Shown: in pieces, positions 11,890 through 23,382 of the stretch
Layout of the letters: every line of letters starts with the position of its first letter
How positions within the stretch are numbered: position 1 is the stretch's first letter
Assembly: GCA_917880885.1 (NCBI GenBank)
Contig: OU862922.1
Span: 23,436,627-23,500,626 of the forward strand
Reading direction: 5' to 3'
Length of the DNA: 64,000 bases
Origin: Limnephilus marmoratus
Taxonomy: Eukaryota > Arthropoda > Insecta > Trichoptera > Limnephilidae
The notes under the pieces: generated by a model
What the model saw: the letters and a program-made list of their open reading frames with translations, nothing else
Told to the model about the DNA's origin: nothing
The model's database searches: none
Made by a program: the position numbers and the translations under genes

Positions 11890-12440
11890 TAATGCCAGAG
11901 CTCACCAGCCAATAAACAAACATAACAAAAAAAAATTATTCAATTTTGTGCAGTCTTTCGGAAGTTATACGCGTTCATACATTTCGACGATTGATTTTTA
12001 TGCAAATTTCATAATGCCAGAGCTTACCAGTAGTTTTATAGAAACCTTGTCCTATCAGTAACGAAAACAATAAAAAAAGAATTTTCAGATTCGGTGCATT
12101 CGTTCGAAAGTTATACGCATATATACATTTCGGCAATTCATTTTTATACAAATTTCATTATGGCAGATCTCACCGGTATTTTTATGCAAAACCTTGTCCT
12201 AACAGTAACGAACCCACCAAAAAAACAATTATTCAATTCGATGCATCCGTTCGAAAGTTATGCGCGTGCAAACATTTCGGCAACCATTTTATACAAATTT
12301 CATAATGCCAGTGCTCACCAGAAGATCAATAAAAACCTTATCCTAACAATTACAAACACAAAACAAAAATAATTATCCAATTCGGTGCATGCATTCGAAA
12401 GTTATGGGCGTACTTGCATATCGGCGATTCATTTATAATA
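11890..12440. repeat. ~145-bp tandem repeats of unit 3
   Basis: Diverged copies of the 5200-5770 repeat, with GCCAGAGCTCACCAG-like words at about 11895, 12016, 12160 and 12307 and TTATTCAATTCGG-like words between them. Confidence 0.8.
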
Positions 12441-13034
12441 CCTATATCAGTTTCTCAGGCACCTAACGATTTTATAGTTTTTCATACAGTTAAATATTCC
12501 TCAGTCAATTTCTGCGCTCCTGGTAGGTACCCTGTAACGTTTATACAGAATGTGCAATGCAATTTTTCACAAAAATGGCGCTTTAATTTTATTTTTATAA
12601 TTTTATAATATATCAGTTTCTCAGGTACCTACCGATTTTACAGTTTTTCATATAGTTAAACATACGTATGTATAAAGCCGCCGACAGGGCCTAGCAGCAG
12701 AAATCTGCCAAACAGAAGTATGTAGACACAATCGGAGACATGCCATCATCAAATTCTCAAAGATTCGTCGCAATGGGATGAACGGTTAACCGTGTATAAT
12801 TTAATGAAGCTAAAACAACATATTATTATCTCGGTCAATTTCTGCGCTCCTGATACTTTGGATCCATTATTTTACAAAACCTAGGGTTTTTTTTCACAAA
12901 AATGGCGCTATAATTTTATTTTTATTATTTAGGAAAACAAATTTGGTCATCGGGATAAGCACCTCATTTTATTTGATTTTATTAAATTTTGTATTAAGTA
13001 CCTACTTAGTATTTAAATGGTTAATAATATTTCA

Positions 13035-13215
13035 TTTATATGGCAACACAACCGTTAAACTTTGTCTCAACCACCTCAAGCACAGCCTGAAAATCGAACA
13101 CCTGCGCCCGTTTTAGAACATTTTACATACAAATTACGTCAGCTAAGGCTGTCAGGGCCTCGCTGAAAACTTGCGGTGGTTTTGAATAATGTTCCATGCT
13201 TAGTGTTGCAAGATT
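13035..13215 (-). pseudogene. Broken copy of the coding-like fragment of unit 1
   Basis: Read on the minus strand from about 13198 the frame starts MEHYSKPPQVFSEALTALAD and continues to a stop where unit 1 has glycine. It then goes on as NVLKRAQVFDFQAVLEVV in the same frame. A single changed codon therefore breaks an otherwise conserved frame. Confidence 0.35.
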
Positions 13216-14066
13216 CGAGAAAATTTAATAAAGATTATTATTTACCCTCGTACGAATACAATCAATTTGAAACTTGTTCCATCAGTCGTTGAACAACAGC
13301 ATTTTTTTCGCGCTAGGATCTGCGAACGTTCCAATTTAGATTTCGACACATTTTTGAATTTCTCCAAGGAAAAGCTGCGGTTGTAGATTCTGTCGATAGG
13401 CGTCTCCGTGTAAATTGTACCTATTTTTAAACATTAGTTTCAAAATATGACTTTTCCGTAGTTTTTTCGCAAATGTCAGTTTTCAATCGAATATTACAAC
13501 GATGTTTTTGTGAAAAGTGATAATTGCGATGGTCAATTGACCTTTTAAAAAGTCTCGTTGACGTAATTTTACTAAATTTTGGCTTCCAAGCGTGATATTT
13601 TCTAAGAAATCACGTATGCCAGTCGGCCGGTGGGAAATCGAAAAATGAAGAATGACATTTAAAATTTATGTACCTAGCCAAATCAATTTTGTATGGGAGA
13701 TTTTCGCTACATCTTTCTCAACTTTTGCAGGCATTTCAAAAGAGATAGATACAATGAATTCGCTTCGAAGAAGAGTGAACCGTGGGGCCTTTGAAATCGG
13801 ATGAGCTTAGAGATCAATTTGGCTTGCCAAATTTTACCAAATTTTTGCAAGCCAAAATGACCCGTGAGGTTTCACCCACCCGAGGGGCAGAGTGGTCGCT
13901 TTTCCCCTCAAATCGAAAGTGAGGTTTTCCGTGACCTTTCCCAAAAGTGAACAATACTATATATACTAGCTGGGCCCGTTGCAGAAGCAACTAACGGGTT
14001 AAAACACTATGCGATTTGACGTGTGAACGTGGATGAAGCAAGGAGGAGTGTGTGTTAAATAAATAT

Positions 14067-14695
14067 ATGAAGAAACCTGAGGTTACAGTGACCTTGCAAC
14101 GCATGCCGGGTACCCGTTGTTTATAATGTTATAATATAGTGCAGGCATTTGCAAGGCGCTTGCATAATAATGTAGTTTCCCTGAACTTGGAATGGAACCA
14201 TTACAGTTATGTTGACCCCAAGGTTACAGTGATGTCGCAACGCATGCCGGGTACCCTTTGTATATAATGTTTTAATATAAATCAGGCGTTTGCAAGGCGC
14301 TTGTATTATAATGTAGTTTCCCGGAACTTGGAATGTAACCATTACAGTTAAATTGACCCCGAGGTTACAGTGATCTTGCAACGCATGCCGGGTACCCGTT
14401 GTATATAATATTATAATAAAGTGCAGGCGTTTGCAAGGCGCTTGCATTATAATGTAGTTTATTGGAACTTGGAATGGAACCATTACAGTTAAGTTGACCC
14501 CGAGGTTACAGTGATCTTGCAACGCATGCCGGGTACCCTTTGTATATAATGTTATAATATAAAGCAGGCGTTTGTAAGGCGCTTGCATTATAATGTAGTT
14601 TCCCGGAACTTGGAATGGAACCATTACAGTTAAGTTGACCCCGAGATTACAGTGATGTTGCAACGCATGCCGGGTACCCGTTGTATATAATGTAA
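14067..14695. repeat. 141-bp minisatellite, unit 4
   Basis: Five copies, identical in layout to 6740-7370, with the same 212-codon open frame on the minus strand. Confidence 0.93.
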
Positions 14696-14711
14696 TATAG
14701 AAATACAAATC

Positions 14712-15025
14712 CCCAAAGTTGTCCTTTATTGGATAACCAACACGTCTGCCATAGGTCACCTCAAGTGGTTCGCTAGGTTTGGTGATATAGTAGGGGTGCC
14801 CGGGTTCATGGGGTTAGGTCTGTCTAGGTCTTAGAGGCGGATGACCAGGACACACTGAACCCCAGATTCCTACCCACCCCTTAAACCCTTTTCCTTCCCA
14901 GAACTCTCATCTCCTTCCTTTCCTAAAAAAAATCCTCCACACAGCATCCCCAAAGAAGACATAGGCCCTGAGGGAAATTATTTTCCCCACGGCCTCCTGT
15001 GTGGAGCTCATGTAAAAAAAAAATA
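14712..15025 (+). mobile_element. SINE family B, inside unit 4
   Basis: Copy of 7385-7698 carried along by the unit duplication. An inverted tail fragment follows at 15187-15262. Confidence 0.7.
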
Positions 15026-15662
15026 ATTAAATGCATATAAATTCACCTTTCCTGTCTATGTCAGTCTTAAATGATGACCTACATAGTACCCTTGGATGGT
15101 GAAAGCCAGAAATAATTGAAAAAAAAACATGTTCTTAATATTTTTTCCCTTGCTTAGTTCTGCACTCCTGGTATTTATCCTTTTTTACATGAGCTCCACA
15201 CAGAAGACCCCGAGGAAAATAATTTCCCTCAGGGTAATCTCATCTTTGTAGATATTGGGTTGAGGGTTTTTTAAGGCAAAGAAGGCGAGGAGAGCAACGC
15301 TCAGTGGTTAAACATACGTATGTATAAGGCCACCCGCAGGGCCTAGCAGCTGAAACCTGTCAAACAGAAGTATCTAGTCGCCATCGGAGGCATGCACACA
15401 TCAAATTCCCAAAGTTTCATCGCAATCGGATGAACGGTTTAGCAATGCATAATTTCATGATGCCAGAGCTCACCATTTTATACATTAAGAATCGAAGGTC
15501 CCCAAAGTTTCATCGGAATCGAAGAAGAATTAACACAGAACGTGAAAATTAACTTAAAAAAAGTATGCTTTTACCTGCATAATTTAGCAAAAAATTGACC
15601 ATGTTAAGATATTTAAATTTATTAATTTTCATAACGTTGCTTGAAATGGCTTTTGCCGTTTT

Positions 15663-15803
15663 TGGTGACCAGATCTGAATAGCCAGGTACTTCCCCACCT
15701 TCCTCGTCTCCATCTCCTTCCCCTCCCCACTACCTTTAGCCTCACAACATACCCCAACTGGGGATGCCATAGTTTCACTGACTTCAGTAGTTGGGACTCT
15801 TGT
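15663..15803 (+). mobile_element. SINE family A, body fragment (unit 4)
   Basis: Duplicate of 8335-8475. Confidence 0.68.
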
Positions 15804-17629
15804 GCCGTATTATCATTAAAATTTAGTTAATAATGTATAAAACAATTAATTTCCGTACAATTTTCAAGTACCTACACCATTTGAAAAAAAAAAATTGTAC
15901 CATCTTTGCTATTAAATTTACACAATATATTAATTTTTCATTAATTCGTCAACAACGTTCCCTCATAAGTAGGTACTGGCCATTACTGGTATTATTATTT
16001 GAGAATGTCCAAAAAGAACGAAACTTTACCTACACATTCATAAATGAAAAATATTTTGATAGGTTCTTTCAAAAAAATTTAATAATTCTCCAAAATTTTC
16101 AATTAATTTTCACGTTCTGTGAAAGTTATTTTAAAGTTCTGTAATTGTTTCAGTTTTGTGGTGCAACTGGATAAAATGATATAACATCAGAACTCGAATA
16201 GAACTTACGCAGAACGTTAGAATTAACTTTAAAGAAATGTTGAATTCTTCAATTTTATTGCAACAACCCGGCATCCAACGTAAGTACCTACATAATTCGT
16301 CTAGGTACCTACTCATTTTCGCAAAAAAACCACGGTAGTAAGTCGGTAAGCCGGTAGGTAGGTACCTAAGCACTTATTTCCATCACTAAGTTGCATGGTT
16401 TATCTGTGTGTTCTAAATAACAGGGTCCGCCAAAACTGCGTTACTCATTTTTGGTAAAAATAAATTGATTAAATAATAATATTTTTTTTAAAATAAAAAT
16501 AAAATCGTCTTTTTTTAAATATTTTTCTAGAAATGACATCGGTCAAACATCCAACTTTTAAATTCACGAACGCGCATACTACTTTCGTAATAAATAATTA
16601 TTCACAACGATACATGTATGGAAAAAAACTGAAATTCTAAGCATCGTCATTTGAGAAATGTTTCTACGCCGCTCTAACGTTAGTCGTGAAGGCCCGACTA
16701 TATTTTCAAAAAAAAAAATATCAAGAAAATTATCATTCAAAATAATTAAAAAAATAATTATTATATTTCGAGCAGCATTTTTTTTACCACCGTGTACCGG
16801 CATAATAACGATTCATGAATGATGAAATTCGATTTTAAAACCTGCTAACAACGCCAATTTAAGACACTCCAATTTTGTTTCGCGTTCGAATTTGAATTTT
16901 AGTCTATTTTTAAATTTTTCTAATGAAATGTTTTAATTCTATGTCCTGTCGACTGGCGGCGCCGTGAAAACAGTACATAATTTTAAAGATTAGTTTCAAT
17001 ACTCGACTTTTATGTTGTTTTTTTGCACATGTCAGTTTGTCAAACGAATATAACAACGATGTTTTTGAGAAAAGTGATAATTACGACGGTCAATTGACCT
17101 TTGAAAAACTCTTGTTGACGGAATTTCACTAAATTTTGGCTTCCAAGCGTGATATTTTCGACAAAATCGCGTATGCCAGTCGGCCGGTGGGAAAACGAAA
17201 AATGAAAGATGACATTTAAAATCTGCGTACCTAGCGAAATCAGTTTTGTATGGGAGATTTTCGCTACATCTTTCTCAACTTTTGCAGGCATTTGAAAAGA
17301 GATAGATACAATGAATTCGCTTCGAAGAAGAGTGAACCGTGGGGCCTTTGAAATCGGATGAGCTTAGAGATCAATTTGGCTTGCCAAATTTTACCAAATT
17401 TTTGCAAGCCAAAGTGACCCGTGAGGTTTCACCCACCCGAGGGGCAGAGTGGTCGCTTTTCCCCTCAAATCGAAAGTGAGGTTTTCCGTGACCTTTCCCA
17501 AAAGTGAACAATACTATATACTAGGTTTTGCCCGTTGCAGAAGCAACTGACGGGTTAAGACACTATGCGATTTGACGTGTGAACGTGGATGAAGCGAGGA
17601 GGAGTGTGTGTTAAATTAAATATATGAAG

Positions 17630-18440
17630 AAACCTGAGTTCACAGTGGCCTTGCAACGCATGCCGGGTACCCGTTGTATATAATGTTATGTAGTGCAGCG
17701 CTTGCATTAAAATGTAATTTCTCAGGAATTGGAATGGAACCATTACAGTTAAGTTGATCCCGAGGTTACAGTGACCTTGCAACGCATGCCGAGTAACCGT
17801 TGTATATCATGTTATATATTGCAGGCACTTGCTTTAAAATATTATTTCCCGGGAATTGGGATGGAACCATTACAGTTAAGTTGACCCCGAGGTTACAGTG
17901 ACCTTGCAACGCATGCCGTGTACCCGTTGTATATTATGTTATAAATTGCAGGCGCTTGCATTAAAATTTTATTTCCCGGGAATCGGGATGAAACCATTAC
18001 AGTAAAGTTGACCCCTAGGTTAAAGTCGCCTTGCAACGCATACCGGGTACCCGTTGTATATAATTTTATATAGTGCAGGTGCTTGCATTATAATGTAGTT
18101 TCCCGGTACTTGGGATGGAACCATTATAATTAAGTTGACCCCGAGGTTACAGTGACCTTGCAACGCATGCCGGGTACCCGTTGTATATACTGTTTTATAG
18201 TGCAGGCGCTTGCATTATAATGTAGTTTCCCAGGACTTCGGATGGACACATTACAGTTTTATTGACCCCGAGGTTAAAGCGGCCTTGCAACGCATGCCGG
18301 GTACCCGTTGTATATAATTTTATAAAGTGCATAATTTTATAATGTTGTTTCCCGGGACTTGGTAGGGAACCATTACGGTTTAGTTGACCCCGAAGTTAAA
18401 GTGGCCTCGCAACGCATGCCGGGTACCGCTGTATATAATT
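17630..18440. repeat. ~127-bp minisatellite, unit 5
   Basis: About seven copies at steps of roughly 122-131 bp, marked by CGCATGCCGGGTACCC. Compared with the 141-bp form they have GTGCAGGCGCTTGCATTA where type 1 has CAGGCGTTTGCAAGGCGCTTGCA. That loses the inner GTTTGCAAG duplication, and the length is no longer divisible by three, so no long open frame appears. Confidence 0.9.
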
Positions 18441-19179
18441 AATTTATTTACGCACAAATAGTCCATTAACAATAACAATCGGTTGCACGGTTTAGCAGTG
18501 CAAAATTTCATTATGCCGGAGCTCACTATTGTAGTTGTATTGTATTTCATTTTGCAAGTGTAAGTACTAAGTAGGTACTTTGTTGTAATATTTCACCAAA
18601 ACGACGCCATTATGCTGTTGAGCATAAAATAATTTTCACTATAAATAAATTCATTCAATATCATGTTTTGATTTTTAAATGAAAAAAGTCCCTGGAAGTA
18701 AGTACCTACCTAGAACACGCGTAATTATTTTTTTTATTTAACAATGTCCAAATAGAACACACTTATAAAAAAAAATATAATTAATAAAAAAAAATTGTCA
18801 ATTCTTAAAAATTTTCTAGTAAATTTTCAGTTCTAGAAAGTTCCGTTCGAGTTCTGTAATTATTTCAGTTTTGTGATGTAACTGGCCTATATTGAGAAAA
18901 AACAGAATTTCAGTAGAAGCAACTCAGAACGTGAAAATTAACTTAAAAAAAGTTGAATTATTCAGTATCATCGAAACAACCTTCCCTTAGTATTTATTGC
19001 ATTAAAACCTAATTCGTTGTGTAGGTACCCATTCAGGTAGGTACCTGCGCGTTTCCTTAGATTCCGGCAATATTTGCTTTTTTCATCATATTTGCAATAC
19101 TACCGAAATAAGTAGGTACCTACCCCGAATGAATAGCGTGTTAATTTGAACTGGCCACCTATAGTTAAACTTCCGATGG

Positions 19180-19188
19180 AATCTGTGA
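19180..19188. repeat. Target-site duplication, left copy
   Basis: AATCTGTGA next to the LINE 5' end. The right copy at 23450-23458 is AATCTTTGA (one mismatch). The uninterrupted sequence GGAATCTGTGAGCGCGT is seen in unit 6 (near 25570) and unit 9 (near 32370), so the empty site is known. Confidence 0.8.
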
Positions 19189-19240
19189 ACAAACCATAGA
19201 ATTTTAACTACAAGCAAAAAAAAAAAAAAACGCGATCAAC

Positions 19241-20050
19241 ATGTCTAAATCTCGCAGTAAATTCTCCAGTGCGAAGAAAACCACATCCTCACCCCTATTA
19301 ACTGGCACCATGGACTCACCGTCGGCGACACACCAATCTATGATTAATATAGACAGTGAGTCAATATTTGAATTTATCAATACGAAATTCGAGGAAATGA
19401 AGACAGTGATGCTCAATAAAATTGAAACAGAGCTGCAAGAAATAAAAACCTTCACGAACTTCATTAACGACAAATATGATGACATTATACAAAAACTGCA
19501 ACAAATTATGGACATTCCAAACAAAGTCAACAAACTCAAGGAGGAACTGGCGGAAAAAGAAAACAGATTGGCTACGGTAGAAATCCACCTAGCGGATATA
19601 GAACAATCGGCCCTTTTGAAAAGTATAGAAATAAGCGGTCTAAAACTACAGGACGACACATCCCTAGCTCATGCTGTTGCGCGGATCGCTGAACTCGCAG
19701 GCGTTACGATTACCCCAGAGGACACCTACAAAATCACAAAACACAGACCAAATGATCAGAAAAAAATTACAATTAATTTTGCGGATATAACAAAAGCGGA
19801 TACCATATTAGCAGCCAAACACAGTGACGCGATAAAAAAATTCAACGGGGAAGGAGCCCAATATGTTTACGTAAATGCGGCTCTAACGCAATACTATAAA
19901 AATCTGCACTGGAACACCAGAAAAAGAGCCCAAGAAAAAGACTATAAATATGTATGGATAAAATCCGGAAAAATACTTGTAAGAAAAACTAAGGACTCAA
20001 AAGTTATAGAAATAAAACACTTGAAAGATATATCTAATAAACTGACATAA
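19241..20050 (+). CDS. LINE ORF1 protein, coiled coil plus FP25K-like C-terminal domain
   Basis: A 269-residue protein expected to bind the element RNA and act as chaperone in the retrotransposition particle. Residues 1-30 are basic and serine/threonine-rich. Residues about 40-125 form a long predicted coiled coil (heptads rich in I, L and K/E), which would oligomerise it. Residues 126-200 start with SIEISGL and look like an RRM-type fold. Residues 206-258 (YVYVNAALTQYY, YKYVWIKSGKILVRK) resemble the C-terminal domain of baculovirus FP25K, a domain known from ORF1 proteins of insect LINEs. There are no CCHC zinc knuckles, unlike classical Jockey. The ATG is the first in the element after a 52-bp leader. 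The stop is 59 bp before ORF2, which is in a different frame. The FP25K link rests on motif resemblance read by eye. Confidence 0.88.
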   Translation: MSKSRSKFSSAKKTTSSPLLTGTMDSPSATHQSMINIDSESIFEFINTKFEEMKTVMLNKIETELQEIKTFTNFINDKYDDIIQKLQQIMDIPNKVNKLKEELAEKENRLATVEIHLADIEQSALLKSIEISGLKLQDDTSLAHAVARIAELAGVTITPEDTYKITKHRPNDQKKITINFADITKADTILAAKHSDAIKKFNGEGAQYVYVNAALTQYYKNLHWNTRKRAQEKDYKYVWIKSGKILVRKTKDSKVIEIKHLKDISNKLT

Positions 20051-20109
20051 AAAACTACTGTACACCAAACACAACCTCACATCAAATACTTACACAAATA
20101 CACACCAAC

Positions 20110-23085
20110 ATGGCTGATTACATGAAATATATAGACTCGAACAATCAACACTACTGTATAAGTACAAATGATTTTAATCTATGGACCAACATCACAAAAG
20201 AAAAAAATAGAATCAAAATATTGCACCAAAACATTAGATCGATCAATAAAAATTTTGACGAATTTATAATATACCTCCAACAGATTGACAATAATTTTGA
20301 TGTCATTGTGCTGACAGAATGCTGGTTGAATGAAAACTATATCCCAAAAACAATCAAAAACTATCATACACACCGCACAAATATACACAAAAACCAAAAT
20401 GATGGTATAGTTACGTACATCAGTGATAAAAATAACATAAGCGTTCAGGAAATAAACATCATAGACTCCAACTGCTTACAGATTACATATGAAAAAAAAA
20501 CATGTATCCTAGCTATGTACAGATCTCCATCCAAAAACAACATTACAAACTTCCTAACAGAACTTAACAATACATTAAATGACCTCAACAAATACAAAAA
20601 TATCATCATCATAGGAGACCTTAACATAAACATTCTACAAAACGGACACCCACAAAATATAGAATACCTAACAATACTAGCACAGCATGGACTGGAGCCA
20701 ACGATAAATGTCCCAACACGAGTAACACAAAACACTAAAAGCTGTATAGATCATATAATGATCAAGACAAAACTAAAAACCAAAACAGTAGTACTTGAAA
20801 GCACAATTACAGATCACTACATGAATATGATAGCAATAGACACCGAAAACACTAATTCGAACCAACATAAAATATTTACAAAAAAAATAATTGACTACTC
20901 AAACTTAAAAGAAAAATTACAAAAAATAAACTGGAATACAATATACCAAATAGATAATGTCGAAGAGGCCTGGAATAAATTTACAAATACGTTAACGCAA
21001 GAAATAAAAAATTTCACTTCAATAAAACACATAAAACTTACACACAAAGCAAAAAAAATTAAACTATGGATAACACAAGGAATATTAAACTGTATTCGTA
21101 AACGAGACAAAATTCACAAACAAATTAAACACACACCGTATGACATGGAACAACTTAATTACTATAAAAGATATAGAAACATCTGCACGAAAATTATTAG
21201 AGTAGCTAAGGAGTTATACTACAGAGAAAAACTTAAAGAAAATAATAACCCAAAGGAAATATGGAGAATTTTAAAAGAAGTTACATACACACAAAAATAC
21301 AAACAGAAAAATACTATTGAACATCTAAATATTAACTCAAACCAAATTGATGCCAAAACAAATACAGAATGCATGGCAAACCATGTCAATAACTTCTTCG
21401 CAACTATAGGGAAAGTTTTAGCGAACCGTAAAAAACATAGCACAAACACAATAACACAAACAAACATTTCAAACATCAATACTCAACCGACACAACACAG
21501 ATTTATAATAAAAACAACTTCGGAAAAGGAAATTGACAAAATAATAAACACATTAAAAAACCGGACTGCTCCCGGATTAGATGAGATAACAACGGATTGC
21601 ATTAAAATAATAAAAAATGAAATATTAAAACCTATAACACACTTAATCAACCTTAGCATAACACACGCCTTCTTTCCTAGTACTCTTAAAAAAGGACTGG
21701 TGATACCTATTTATAAATCCGGAGACAAAATGGAAATAACTAACTATAGGCCAATCACATTGTTAAACTCGCTATCAAAGATTTACGAAAGAGTATTAAA
21801 AATCCAAATTATAAAATACCTGGAAGAAAACAAATTAATCTCGGATAAACAATATGGATTTAGAGAAAAAAGAAGCACAAAAGAAGCTTTGGCAAGTACA
21901 ATAGATTATATACATAGCAACTTAGATCAAGGGTATAAATGCATAGCGATATATCTAGATTTAGCTAAAGCGTTTGATTCAATCTGCCACAAAACACTTT
22001 TTAAAAAATTAGAAAATATGGGTATCAAAGATAAAGAACTCCAACTATTGAAAAGTTATATGAGCGACAGAACACAACAAGTCAAAATTAATAACCATAC
22101 TAGCAAACCACTGCCGATTACATACGGAGTTCCACAAGGAAGCATACTAGGGCCCATTCTTTTCACCATTTATATAAATGAACTTTGCAGCATGGAAATA
22201 GACGGTGAAATAATCAGTTACGCAGACGACACAGTTTTACTCTTTAAAGCTAAGGATTGGAAAAATGTATATAACAAAGCAAATCTAGGAATCACGCAAG
22301 TGAAAACATGGCTGGACTCTAACACACTTACACTAAACATATCGAAAACAAAATTCTCAACGTACAGTATAACTAACACGGGACAGCCAAAAAACGATAC
22401 AAATACCATAAAAATACACGAATGCATTAACACAAACATCTGCGATTGCCCTCCTCTAGAAAAAACGGAACAAATAAAGTATCTAGGTATCGTAATTGAC
22501 CATAACCTTAGATGGACACATCATATTAAACAAATCACAAATAAACTCCTCAGAACAATACACATTTTCCTAAACATAAGAAACATATATAAAATAAAAC
22601 AAATGAAAACAATATATTTCGCACTTTGTCAATCAATAATAGAATATGGATTAATTGCTTGGGGAGGAGCAACAAACGCAGCTATCGCTCAAATAGAAAT
22701 CGCACAGAAAACGATCTTAAAAGTAATACTTAAAAAACATAGACTAACCGATACAGATCAAATATATAAAAGTTGTGACGTACTAGATATACGCCAATTA
22801 TATGTAAAAACACTACTGAACTACATTTTTGACCAAAAAAACACACTTCAACAAACCCCAAATATCACTAATAGACCAGTTAGACAAGCGTACAAAGAAA
22901 ACATAAAAACTCCGACGGTAAACACTACCTTTGGAAAAAGACACCATAAATACCAAGCTATAAAAGCATTCAACAGTCTTTCACTTGAAACAAAAATTGA
23001 GGAAAACAAAAATAATTTCAGACATAAAATAAAAAAATGGATTAAAGAACAAAATAGACAATTTTACCAAAATTTCATAACATAA
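20110..23085 (+). CDS. LINE ORF2 protein: APE endonuclease and reverse transcriptase
   Basis: A 991-residue protein that nicks target DNA and primes reverse transcription of the element RNA. The endonuclease domain (about 34-240) shows N41 in QNIRS, E70 in LTECW, GDLN at 169-172, SCIDHI at 211-216 and DH at 235-236, so all catalytic positions are present. The reverse transcriptase (about 470-780) shows TAPGLDEI (486-493), NYRPITLL (545-552), QYGFREKRST (581-590), motif A with D617, motif B GVPQGSILGP (673-682), motif C YADD (704-707) and KYLGIVID. A C-terminal region of about 200 residues has the EYGLIAWGGA segment common to this group. There is no RNase H domain. The first ATG of the frame is used. 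No stop or frameshift is seen. Confidence 0.95.
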   Translation: MADYMKYIDSNNQHYCISTNDFNLWTNITKEKNRIKILHQNIRSINKNFDEFIIYLQQIDNNFDVIVLTECWLNENYIPKTIKNYHTHRTNIHKNQNDGIVTYISDKNNISVQEINIIDSNCLQITYEKKTCILAMYRSPSKNNITNFLTELNNTLNDLNKYKNIIIIGDLNINILQNGHPQNIEYLTILAQHGLEPTINVPTRVTQNTKSCIDHIMIKTKLKTKTVVLESTITDHYMNMIAIDTENTNSNQHKIFTKKIIDYSNLKEKLQKINWNTIYQIDNVEEAWNKFTNTLTQEIKNFTSIKHIKLTHKAKKIKLWITQGILNCIRKRDKIHKQIKHTPYDMEQLNYYKRYRNICTKIIRVAKELYYREKLKENNNPKEIWRILKEVTYTQKYKQKNTIEHLNINSNQIDAKTNTECMANHVNNFFATIGKVLANRKKHSTNTITQTNISNINTQPTQHRFIIKTTSEKEIDKIINTLKNRTAPGLDEITTDCIKIIKNEILKPITHLINLSITHAFFPSTLKKGLVIPIYKSGDKMEITNYRPITLLNSLSKIYERVLKIQIIKYLEENKLISDKQYGFREKRSTKEALASTIDYIHSNLDQGYKCIAIYLDLAKAFDSICHKTLFKKLENMGIKDKELQLLKSYMSDRTQQVKINNHTSKPLPITYGVPQGSILGPILFTIYINELCSMEIDGEIISYADDTVLLFKAKDWKNVYNKANLGITQVKTWLDSNTLTLNISKTKFSTYSITNTGQPKNDTNTIKIHECINTNICDCPPLEKTEQIKYLGIVIDHNLRWTHHIKQITNKLLRTIHIFLNIRNIYKIKQMKTIYFALCQSIIEYGLIAWGGATNAAIAQIEIAQKTILKVILKKHRLTDTDQIYKSCDVLDIRQLYVKTLLNYIFDQKNTLQQTPNITNRPVRQAYKENIKTPTVNTTFGKRHHKYQAIKAFNSLSLETKIEENKNNFRHKIKKWIKEQNRQFYQNFIT

Positions 23086-23349
23086 AAGAATAAAACGTAT
23101 ACTCCCAACACACAAAACCAATATAAAACACGTAACACTCACAAACACATAAAACATAATATACGCCGATTTTCATTTAATTACTTTATTTTTTTAGTTT
23201 ATTAATTTAAAATAATTTTAATTTTTGATCTCTATTTTTAGTTTAAAATTATCTTTATTTTAAATGATTTTTTTGTTTGTTTTATCACCAACTTTGTATA
23301 TTTCTTTTTTTTAAACTATAATGTATAAAGTATTATATTATAAAATGGA

Positions 23350-23382
23350 GGCCTCAGCACGGGTAAACAACCCAGTGAGGCC
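23350..23382 (+). other. 3' UTR stem-loop of the LINE
   Basis: GGCCTCA (23350-23356) pairs with TGAGGCC (23376-23382), and an inner GGGT (23361) pairs with ACCC (23370). The same structure with changed loops is found in the broken copy at 42039-42071, inverted near 57927-57960, and in a more diverged form at 45505-45526. It is likely the site the reverse transcriptase recognises on its own RNA. Confidence 0.8.

Larger units (their letters stand above)
10195..13965 (-). mobile_element. Helitron-like unit 3, type 1 (A form)
   Basis: CTAG end at 10195-10198 with the hairpin CCCGTCAGTTGCTTCTGCAACGGG on the minus strand. It carries the longest 141-bp array (10305-11205), SINE B (11220-11533), a C-rich tract (11706-11810), 145-bp repeats (11890-12440), one 148-bp repeat (12655-12830) and the coding-like fragment (13035-13215). 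The order matches unit 1, but sequence divergence is clearly larger than between units 2 and 4. Confidence 0.75.
13966..17520 (-). mobile_element. Helitron-like unit 4, type 1 (B form), near-identical to unit 2
   Basis: CTAG at 13966-13969 with the CCCAG spacer and the CCCGTTAG hairpin variant, as in unit 2. Nearly every base from about 13738 to 17516 matches 6410-10190. The few differences I saw include one extra A in a poly(A) run near 15885, a G to A change near 16707, and an AT dinucleotide lost next to the 17521 junction. Confidence 0.8.

Noticed and set aside
3072..17291. 83-codon minus frame present three times (3072, 9712, 17040) that looked like a conserved small gene.
   Set aside because: It is part of the duplicated Helitron-like unit heads, so its conservation follows from unit duplication. 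Unit 1 has a different, shorter frame there, and no protein family is evident.
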